From the NCBI GenBank assembly GCA_934623545.1, contig CAKTVN010000134.1, positions 1 through 5,218 of the forward strand: a stretch of 5,218 nt of DNA. Direction: 5' to 3'. Position numbers and translations under genes: made by a program. The stretch comes from an uncultured Oscillospiraceae bacterium (GTDB lineage: Bacteria > Bacillota > Clostridia > Oscillospirales > Oscillospiraceae). Shown piece by piece: positions 1 through 4,696 of the stretch. The number at the start of each line of letters is the position of its first letter. The stretch's first letter is position 1. The notes under the pieces are model-generated. The model was not told the origin of the DNA. It did not search any database and was given only the letters and a program-made list of their open reading frames with translations.

Positions 1-130
1 CCTTAAAAGAGCTGCACACCATCCATACCAGCGGATAAACCATCATGAGTCCGATCGCAATAATGAACACATGATACAGTATCCAGGATACTTTCTTTTT
101 CAAAGCTGCGCTCGCCTCCTCATTCCTCAT
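1..130 (-). CDS. Sugar ABC transporter permease, MalG-type (5' end only)
   Basis: This is the N-terminal part of the second inner-membrane permease of a carbohydrate (CUT1-type) ABC importer; it is cut by the left edge of the window. About 43 codons are visible. They give a short polar head (MRNEEASAALKKK), then one hydrophobic segment from about residue 15 to 35 ending in MVYPLVWMVCSSFK, which is the typical first membrane helix of MalG/UgpE-type permeases. The start is uncertain. An ATG at 130 overlaps the upstream permease gene by 11 nt but has only a weak Shine-Dalgarno sequence (AAAGG). A TTG at 103, in the same frame, has AGGAGG at 115-120 directly behind the upstream stop codon, with 11 nt of spacing, and would give a protein starting MKKKVSW. 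Either way the gene is translationally coupled to the permease before it and belongs to the same minus-strand operon. Confidence 0.85.
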   Translation of the reverse strand, partial: MRNEEASAALKKKVSWILYHVFIIAIGLMMVYPLVWMVCSSFK

Positions 131-1025
131 AGACCCAGTACCTTTTCGTCTTGAACAGCAGCCCCGTATACAGCGCCACCACCAAAAGCAAAATCCAGCC
201 CATCGCCGAAGCGTAACCGACCTTGTTGTACTCAAACGCCTGCTGGTACATATACACAACATAGAACAGCGTCGAATTCATCGGCTTTCCGTTTGTGATG
301 ATCTGCCCCTGTGCAAAGACCATAAAGCCGTTGATCGACTGCATGACCAGATTGAAGAAGATCGTTGGCGTGAGCAGCGGAAGGGTGATCCGGAAAAACA
401 CCTGCACCTTCCCCGCGCCGTCCACACGCGCCGCCTCATACAGCGTCGTTGGGATCTGCTTGAGCGCGGAGAGGAAGATCAGCATGGACGAGCCGAACTG
501 CCAGATCGCCAGCAGAATGATGACCCAGATCGCCGTGCTTGTATTGCCGAGCCAAGCGGTATCCAAGCCGAACAGGCGGTTGATCAAGCCATCCTGCGCA
601 AACATCCGCTTCCAGAGGATCGCGACAGCCACGGACGAGCCGAGGATCGACGGCAGATAATATACCGCGCGATAGACCGGCGTCATTTTTGTATTTTTCA
701 GAAGCAGCAGCGCGACAAGCAGCGCAAAAACCAGCTTCAGCGGCACCGAAACAAAGGCATATTTCATTGTAACAAGAAGAGACTTGTAGAAGGTCTCATC
801 CTGAAAAATTCGGATGAAGTTGCTCAGCCCGACCCACTTTGCGGGCTTGAGAATGTTATAGGAACAAAATGCGTAATAAAGCGACGTTAGCACCGGCACC
901 AGCACAAAAAAGCAAAAGCCGAAAGTAAAGGGCGCCGAGAACACATATCCCGCGATATGCTCCTGCCGCTCGATCGTGTTTCCGCGTATGCGCCGGCGCA
1001 CCGGTGCTTCTTTCAAATTTTTCAT
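120..1025 (-). CDS. Sugar ABC transporter permease, MalF/UgpA-type
   Basis: This is one of the two membrane-spanning subunits of a carbohydrate ABC importer; it forms the channel and docks to the cytoplasmic ATPase. The 301-residue product has about six hydrophobic segments (roughly residues 27-50, 88-110, 120-140, 165-188, 218-240 and 270-291). It carries the permease EAA loop at about 197-220 (EAARVDGAG, then ITLPLL), which contacts the ATPase. Length and order match MalF/UgpA-type subunits lacking the long periplasmic loop of E. coli MalF. The start at 1025 was chosen because GAGGAG lies 6 nt upstream. A longer frame reaching 1088 would add 21 residues (MPVGAARVNR...) translated through the intergenic hairpin, with no ribosome site. 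The gene follows the binding-protein gene by 74 nt and overlaps the start of the next permease. The transported sugar cannot be told from the sequence. Confidence 0.95.
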   Translation of the reverse strand: MKNLKEAPVRRRIRGNTIERQEHIAGYVFSAPFTFGFCFFVLVPVLTSLYYAFCSYNILKPAKWVGLSNFIRIFQDETFYKSLLVTMKYAFVSVPLKLVFALLVALLLLKNTKMTPVYRAVYYLPSILGSSVAVAILWKRMFAQDGLINRLFGLDTAWLGNTSTAIWVIILLAIWQFGSSMLIFLSALKQIPTTLYEAARVDGAGKVQVFFRITLPLLTPTIFFNLVMQSINGFMVFAQGQIITNGKPMNSTLFYVVYMYQQAFEYNKVGYASAMGWILLLVVALYTGLLFKTKRYWVYEE

Positions 1026-1052
1026 TCGGAACTCCTCTGCACAAATATGAAA

Positions 1053-1087
1053 TGCCGGTCGGTTGACCCTCGCAGCACCGACCGGCA
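1053..1087 (-). promoter_or_regulatory. Intercistronic hairpin between binding protein and permease
   Basis: A perfect 11-bp stem (TGCCGGTCGGT / ACCGACCGGCA) with a 13-nt loop lies in the 74-nt gap, starting 12 nt after the binding-protein stop codon. On the minus-strand mRNA it is followed by TTTCATATTTG, which is T-rich but not a clean T tract. It therefore looks like a partial terminator or 3'-end stabiliser rather than a full stop. Comparable hairpins behind binding-protein genes are known to let that protein be made in excess over its permeases; applying that role here is an inference. Confidence 0.75.
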
Positions 1088-1099
1088 AAATATCGTGTC

Positions 1100-2485
1100 T
1101 TACTGTGCGGCAGCCTCCGCCATGATGCGGTTGCCATCCTCAAACAGCTGCTGTGCTGCGGCCTGCGCCGTCATTTCGCCGTAGTAGACCTTCTCGTCCA
1201 GCTCAAGGACCAGGTTTACTACTTCGCTCGTACCTGCGCCGGAGGGCGGGTTGGATGCCGAGCAGTTCGGAGTGATGACATTGTTGATGTAGGCAAAAAT
1301 CGTCTTCTGGATGTCGGGAAGATCTGCCGCGATGGCGTCCGCAACAACACTGGAAGCCGGAACACCAGGCTCCGCCTGAATCAGCTCGTTGGCTTCCACG
1401 GAGTTGATCATGTAGTTGAGCAGCGCGACCGCTGCATCGATGTCCTTGCTCTGTGTGGAGATCGTCCAGCTCATCGCCTCGCGCAGATAGTTCGATTTGC
1501 TGGGGTTATCCAGCGGGCAGGTCGTGAGCGCAAGCTCGACGCCTTCCGGAGCCGCTGCCTGCATCGCAGCTGCCTGATTGGAGTTGTAGAAGCTGCACCA
1601 GGAGCTGTTTTCGGGCGTCGTGCCGTAGACGATTGGCTGCTCCTCGGAGTTCGACAGACCAATGGTCACACTGTAGTCGATCAGCCAGCCCTCGCTGCGA
1701 CCGCGCTCCAGCAGCTCGAAGTACGGAAGCAGATCCTCATAGGAATCCACGCCAAGGCAGTCTTCCTTGTAGAGCACCTGATCGTTGCCGCGGCAGATCA
1801 TTTCGATCATCTGGGATGCGTTGCTGATGAAGGTGGGATAGCCGGTCTTCTCATAGATCTCGGCGCACTTTTCGGCGAACTGATCCAGATTCATGTTGTC
1901 CTCGATGGTAATGCCGTTTGCATCCAGCAGCGTCTTGTTGTAGATCACGGATGGGGAGTTCATGCCGGCACAGACGCCGTAGAGCTTGCCGTCGATCGTC
2001 GTCGCCGCAAGGATGTTCTCGGAGACGTTGCTCAGATCCAGTGCGCCGCTTTCCACATACGGCATCAGATCGACCAAGAGGTCGCTGTCAACGTAGCTCT
2101 GATAGTACGCGCCCTGAAGCATCGCCATGTCCGGCATATCGCCGCTGGCAGCCGCCGCGGACAGCGCCGTCAGATGATCGCTGAAGCCGTTGGTCTGCGT
2201 TTCGATGGTGACATTCTCATTTTCAGAAGCATAGAGGTCCAGCGCCGCCTGGAACTTTTCGTTTCGGCTCTGACCGCCCCACCATGCGACGACCAGATCG
2301 ACCGGTTCTGAAGCGGGGGCTTCTGTTTCAGCGGGAGTTTCTTCGGGTGTCTTCTCTGCTTCCTGTGCCGGGGTGTTGTTGGCTTCCGGCTTCTTCTCGG
2401 GCGTCGTTTCCGGCTTGCTGCAAGCCGTCATAGCCAGCAGAAGCACCAGCGCCAGAGCAAATGCAAGGACTCTTCTCAGTTTCAT
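1100..2485 (-). CDS. Sugar-binding lipoprotein of ABC importer (family 1 SBP)
   Basis: This is the extracellular solute-binding protein that captures the substrate and delivers it to the two permeases encoded downstream. The 461-residue product begins with a lipoprotein signal peptide: basic MKLRR, a hydrophobic core, and a lipobox-like LAMTAC with the lipidated Cys at residue 22. A low-complexity Pro/Glu/Thr-rich tether follows (about 24-62). The mature fold starts near residue 63 (DLVVAWWGG), and GDMPDM at 115-120 matches the G-x-x-P-D element of MalE/UgpB-type binding proteins. Length is normal for this family. The start at 2485 is supported by AGGAGGG at 2492-2498, 6 nt away. It is the first gene of the minus-strand operon, divergent from araC. 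Its ligand is not deducible; mono- or oligosaccharides, polyols and glycosides are all possible. Confidence 0.95.
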   Translation of the reverse strand: MKLRRVLAFALALVLLLAMTACSKPETTPEKKPEANNTPAQEAEKTPEETPAETEAPASEPVDLVVAWWGGQSRNEKFQAALDLYASENENVTIETQTNGFSDHLTALSAAAASGDMPDMAMLQGAYYQSYVDSDLLVDLMPYVESGALDLSNVSENILAATTIDGKLYGVCAGMNSPSVIYNKTLLDANGITIEDNMNLDQFAEKCAEIYEKTGYPTFISNASQMIEMICRGNDQVLYKEDCLGVDSYEDLLPYFELLERGRSEGWLIDYSVTIGLSNSEEQPIVYGTTPENSSWCSFYNSNQAAAMQAAAPEGVELALTTCPLDNPSKSNYLREAMSWTISTQSKDIDAAVALLNYMINSVEANELIQAEPGVPASSVVADAIAADLPDIQKTIFAYINNVITPNCSASNPPSGAGTSEVVNLVLELDEKVYYGEMTAQAAAQQLFEDGNRIMAEAAAQ

Positions 2486-2514
2486 TTTATTCCCTCCTGA
2501 ATTTTCTGCATTCC

Positions 2515-2539
2515 GGCAGGCGGCTGCGTGCCGCTTGCC
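2515..2539 (-). promoter_or_regulatory. GC-rich dyad in leader of the importer operon
   Basis: GGCAGGCGGC (2515-2524), a 5-nt spacer, and GCCGCTTGCC (2530-2539) form a 10-bp stem with one imperfect pair. It lies in the 5' leader of the binding-protein mRNA, 16 nt upstream of the Shine-Dalgarno sequence and just after the predicted start site near 2546. It could be a 5' mRNA stabiliser or a repressor operator just downstream of the start; the sequence does not decide between them. Confidence 0.5.
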
Positions 2540-2552
2540 TCACTGCATCTTC

Positions 2553-2581
2553 ATTTTAGTGGACAAAACCCGTTTGCGCCA
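2553..2581 (-). promoter_or_regulatory. Candidate promoter of the importer operon (weak -35)
   Basis: On the minus strand a TAAAAT -10 box (2553-2558, five of six consensus bases) lies about 68 nt upstream of the binding-protein start codon. At 17 bp spacing the -35 position reads TGGCGC (2576-2581), a poor match. A good -10 with a poor -35 fits a promoter that needs an activator, as expected for an operon divergent from an AraC-family gene. The predicted start site is near 2546. Confidence 0.4.
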
Positions 2582-2594
2582 GTAAGAGAACCGG

Positions 2595-2614
2595 GTAAAA
2601 ACAAAGCCAAAACA
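2595..2614. promoter_or_regulatory. A-tract direct repeat, candidate activator site
   Basis: AAAACA occurs at 2598-2603 and 2609-2614, an 11-nt period or about one helical turn. It lies about 50 to 70 nt upstream of the predicted importer start site, where AraC-family activators often bind as direct repeats. The segment 2595-2608 matches 12 of 14 bases with 3776-3789 upstream of the isomerase gene. Binding by the local regulator is an inference from position and repetition only. Confidence 0.3.
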
Positions 2615-2654
2615 GTCTATTTCTCCGCCGCGCGGCATTTTTCGGCGCTTTACC

Positions 2655-2683
2655 TTGCAATCAAGCCTCCCATGGAATAGAAT
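2655..2683 (+). promoter_or_regulatory. Candidate araC promoter
   Basis: TTGCAA (2655-2660) and TAGAAT (2678-2683) are separated by exactly 17 bp, matching four and five of six consensus bases of a housekeeping promoter. The predicted start site near 2690 leaves a leader of about 40 nt with AAAGGAG at 2713-2719. GAATAG is repeated at 2675-2680 and 2686-2691 over the -10 and start region, which could be an autoregulatory site, although two short copies alone are weak evidence. Confidence 0.55.
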
Positions 2684-2730
2684 TTGAATAGCATCCTCCA
2701 ACGGCTTTTCAGAAAGGAGAACGTGTATTC

Positions 2731-3603
2731 ATGCCCTATTTTCAGCCGCAGCCGTTTGAAAATCTCTATTGCGATTTCAGCGCGCGCTATAAGGACTCTC
2801 CTTCTGCGCAGCCGCGCGCGGCGCACATTCACCGGGACTTCGAACTGCTGTATGTCCTGTCGGACGGTCTGTCGTGCCAGATCAATGATACCGTATATGC
2901 GCTGCGCCCCCGGACGCTGCTTCTGTTTAACAACATGGATCTGCACCGCATTTTTTCAACCAATGCAAACGAACACTACCGCCGCTATGTCGTGAGCTTC
3001 AAGCCGGAGCTGATCAGCGATCTCAGCTCTGCACAGACAAATCTGCTGCACTGCTTTTACTATCGCCCGTTTGACGCGCCGCAGCTTCTCGAGCTTTCCG
3101 AGGAGGAGCATCTTCGCTGTCTGCCCCTCCTTCAGATGCTTCAGGAGATGGATGAGGCAAGAGATGATTTTGGAAGCGACCTGATGATCCGCTTTCTGCT
3201 CGGAGAGCTTCTGATCTGCGTCAATCGGAGCTATCTGCGCCATCATGTGCTTTCCCTGCACGGGGGCGAAAAATATCTGCGCATTTACGAGATCATTCAG
3301 TATATTCATGAAAACTACGCCGAGGAGCTTACATTGGATCTGCTCTGCACGCGCTTTTATATCAACAAATCCTATCTGTGCAGCCTGTTTCGTCAGGTCA
3401 CCGGCATCACCCCGATGCAGTATCTCATCAATTGCCGCATGATGAAGGCAAAGCACCTGCTTGCCGCCCAGCGCAGCGTCGAGCAGACCGCAGAGGCGGT
3501 CGGATACACCAACCTCTCCCACTTCAGCCGCAGCTTCAAAACCTTCACCGGGCTCAGCCCGAAGCAGTATCAGCTGAAGGCGCGCAGCGAGGCGGAGCGT
3601 TAA
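2731..3603 (+). CDS. AraC-family transcriptional regulator with cupin-type sensor domain
   Basis: This is a cytoplasmic DNA-binding regulator of 290 residues, the usual length for sugar-responsive AraC/XylS members. The N-terminal half (about 15-100) resembles the AraC-type cupin ligand pocket, with HIHRDFELLYVL at 32-43 (His32, His34 and Glu38 in the usual H-x-H-x3-E pattern). The C-terminal ~100 residues hold the double helix-turn-helix: LTLDLLCTRFYINKSYL (about 200-216), and a second unit around 248-280 with the family signature GYTNLSHFSRSFKTFTGLSP. The ATG at 2731 is preceded by AAAGGAG with 11 nt of spacing, somewhat long. The gene lies between the divergent importer operon and the co-directional isomerase/oxidoreductase genes, so it probably activates one or both in response to the imported substrate or a metabolite (inference). 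Its TAA stop is part of the left terminal repeat of the element that follows. Confidence 0.95.
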   Translation: MPYFQPQPFENLYCDFSARYKDSPSAQPRAAHIHRDFELLYVLSDGLSCQINDTVYALRPRTLLLFNNMDLHRIFSTNANEHYRRYVVSFKPELISDLSSAQTNLLHCFYYRPFDAPQLLELSEEEHLRCLPLLQMLQEMDEARDDFGSDLMIRFLLGELLICVNRSYLRHHVLSLHGGEKYLRIYEIIQYIHENYAEELTLDLLCTRFYINKSYLCSLFRQVTGITPMQYLINCRMMKAKHLLAAQRSVEQTAEAVGYTNLSHFSRSFKTFTGLSPKQYQLKARSEAER

Positions 3604-3735
3604 GGCAGCACCGCGCGATTGCGCCTTCGCGCTTTGACAGATCTTTTCCGCCGATCCTGCGGTTTGAAAAGCTTGAAACCTTGACGGAAAATCTCTCGTC
3701 AAATCTGCTTGCCGAATTGTGCGGCGTTGCCTTAA
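3600..3735. mobile_element. MITE-like palindromic repeat with TTAAGGCA terminal inverted repeats
   Basis: The ends of this 136-bp non-coding segment are inverted repeats of 21 bp (3600-3620 and the complement of 3715-3735). They match at 17 of 21 positions and both begin TTAAGGCA; the four differences are all G/A transitions, three of which stay G-U paired in plus-strand RNA. Further inward, TTTGAC (3633-3638) pairs with 3698-3703 and TTTTCCG (3644-3650) pairs with 3685-3691, so the whole unit can fold as one long imperfect hairpin with an apex at about 3651-3684. No credible gene lies inside. This is the structure of a miniature inverted-repeat element or REP-like dispersed unit, possibly moved by a transposase encoded elsewhere. 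I have a vague, unverified memory of similar segments as spurious short ORFs in Ruminococcaceae genomes. Target duplication cannot be separated from the palindromic TTAA ends. Confidence 0.65.
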
Positions 3736-3738
3736 AAT
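3709..3738 (+). promoter_or_regulatory. Weak candidate promoter at the right end of the palindromic element
   Basis: TTGCCG (3709-3714) and TAAAAT (3733-3738) are 18 bp apart, matching four and five of six consensus bases. The -35 is inside the element and the -10 spans its right boundary, so an insertion could have created an outward promoter towards the isomerase gene. Transcripts from it would pass through the terminator-like dyad at 3806-3838. Confidence 0.25.
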
Positions 3739-3773
3739 CCAAATACACCGCAAAAAATCCTTATCCTTTGCGC

Positions 3774-3802
3774 AAGAAAATACAAAGCCCCTATTCTATA
3801 AT
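3774..3802 (+). promoter_or_regulatory. Candidate isomerase-operon promoter: perfect TATAAT, weak -35
   Basis: TATAAT at 3797-3802 is a perfect -10 box. At 17 bp spacing the -35 position reads AAGAAA, which is poor, and there is no extended -10 TG. The palindrome TTGCGCAA (3768-3775) and the segment 3776-3789 shared with the importer promoter region occupy the place where an activator would bind. The predicted start site is about 3809, inside the dyad at 3806-3832. An activator-dependent promoter is the simplest reading. Confidence 0.45.
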
Positions 3803-3805
3803 GGA

Positions 3806-3838
3806 GTCAGACGACGCCCTTCGCCGTCTGACTTTTTT
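3806..3838 (+). terminator. Intrinsic-terminator-like dyad between araC and the isomerase gene
   Basis: GTCAGACGACG (3806-3816), the loop CCCTT, and CGCCGTCTGAC (3822-3832) form an 11-bp stem with one A-C mismatch, followed at once by TTTTTT (3833-3838). This is the classic form of a rho-independent terminator on the plus strand. It could end the araC transcript, but it lies only 22 nt before the isomerase start codon and overlaps the predicted start site of the TATAAT promoter. An attenuator, operator or 5'-end hairpin role is also possible. It does not act on the minus strand, which has no T tract after the stem. Confidence 0.7.
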
Positions 3839-3860
3839 GATGATACAGGAGGATTTCTTC

Positions 3861-4679
3861 ATGTTTCGTATCAGCTGTTTTGCCGACGAGATCTCCCCGA
3901 AGCTGGAGCAGCAGCTTCAGGTCATGCACGAGCTCGATATCCACTATCTGGAGCTCCGGACCGTCTGGGATAAAAATGTGCTCCAGCTCTCGCTGGATGA
4001 AGCCCGGAGGCTGAAGCAGATCTTTGACGAGAACGACGTTCACGTCTCTTCCATCGGCTCGCCCATCGGGAAGGTCGATATCGACTGCAATTTCGAGGAA
4101 TATCTCGAGCGCTTCGATCATGCCATCACGCTCGCCAAGATCTTTGAGACGCCGTATATCCGCATCTTCTCCTTCTATCACGGCGAACACAGTCTGGACG
4201 AGTGCCGCCAGAAGGTCCTTTCCCGGCTGCGTATCATGCTGGACATCGCAAAGCGCAGCGGCGTTGTGCTGCTGATGGAGAACGAAGCCGGTATTTACGG
4301 GCAGAAAAGCGTCCGCTGCCAGGACATCTACGAGCAGATGCACGATATGAGCTTTCTCGGCGTGATCGACCCGTCCAACTACGTCGTTGCCGGAGAAGAC
4401 CCGATGGACAGCCTCCGTCGCGTGCACCGCTACGTCGAATACGTCCACATCAAGGACTCCATCCACGGCACCGGCGAGATCGTCGTTGCTGGAAAGGGCG
4501 ACGGAAAGATCGAAGAGATTCTGGACTTCCTTCGCTATCATGAGGGGATGTTTGTCTCCCTTGAGCCGCATCTTCGGGAAGCCGGCGCCAATCGCGGCTT
4601 CTCCGGGATCGAGCTGTTCCGCATGGATCATGCCGCGCTGACCGCGCTTCTGCAAAAGCTCGGGATATCTTATCAATAA
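3861..4679 (+). CDS. Sugar phosphate isomerase/epimerase family protein (TIM barrel)
   Basis: This 272-residue cytoplasmic protein belongs to the xylose isomerase-like/AP endonuclease 2 superfamily (COG1082), whose members isomerise, epimerise or dehydrate sugars and cyclitols using a divalent metal. The expected metal ligands occur in order: Glu140 (VVLLMENEAG), Asp170 (LGVIDPSNYV), His196 (YVHIKDS) and Glu235 (VSLEPHL). The barrel opens with ISCFADEISP at residues 4-13, and the length is typical. The start at 3861 is set by AGGAGG at 3847-3852 with 8 nt of spacing; an in-frame ATG at 3840 has no ribosome site. The frame happens to stay open upstream into araC, but that part is not coding. 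The oxidoreductase gene follows after 17 nt, so the two form one operon and probably act on successive forms of the same sugar. The exact reaction is unknown; metal dependence is inferred from the residues. Confidence 0.9.
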   Translation: MFRISCFADEISPKLEQQLQVMHELDIHYLELRTVWDKNVLQLSLDEARRLKQIFDENDVHVSSIGSPIGKVDIDCNFEEYLERFDHAITLAKIFETPYIRIFSFYHGEHSLDECRQKVLSRLRIMLDIAKRSGVVLLMENEAGIYGQKSVRCQDIYEQMHDMSFLGVIDPSNYVVAGEDPMDSLRRVHRYVEYVHIKDSIHGTGEIVVAGKGDGKIEEILDFLRYHEGMFVSLEPHLREAGANRGFSGIELFRMDHAALTALLQKLGISYQ

Positions 4680-4696
4680 ACAGGAGGGAAACTACT

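Noticed and set aside
1026..1088. Longer N-terminus for the first permease (start at 1088)
   Set aside because: The added 21 residues are translated from the intercistronic hairpin; GAGGAG at 1032-1037 clearly serves the ATG at 1025.
2506..2549. CTGCAT direct repeat (2506-2511 and 2543-2548) as a regulator site
   Set aside because: Two 6-base copies 37 nt apart, with divergent flanks, are not beyond chance.
2627..2636. GCCGCGCGGC palindrome as an operator
   Set aside because: It is a 10-base GC-only palindrome, not repeated elsewhere near the promoters, and chance is a sufficient explanation.
3613..3632. GCGCGA...TCGCGC small hairpin as the araC terminator
   Set aside because: The stem is only 6 bp with a short TTT tail, and the same bases form part of the larger palindromic element.
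3554..3748. 64-residue minus-strand open frame through the palindromic element
   Set aside because: It is mostly a translation of the repeat unit. No ribosome site was seen, and it is best explained as a spurious ORF of a dispersed repeat.
2956..3753. 265-residue open frame antisense to araC
   Set aside because: It is a shadow of araC that continues through the palindromic element, and its product resembles no family I recognise.
3378..3860. In-frame open extension of the isomerase gene to 433 residues
   Set aside because: It runs out of frame through the 3' part of araC and the palindromic element, has no ribosome site at 3378, and the TIM barrel begins naturally at 3861 behind AGGAGG.
3807..4676. 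289-residue open frame antisense to the isomerase gene
   Set aside because: It is a codon-phase shadow of the opposite strand gene: no recognisable domain and no supporting start signal.
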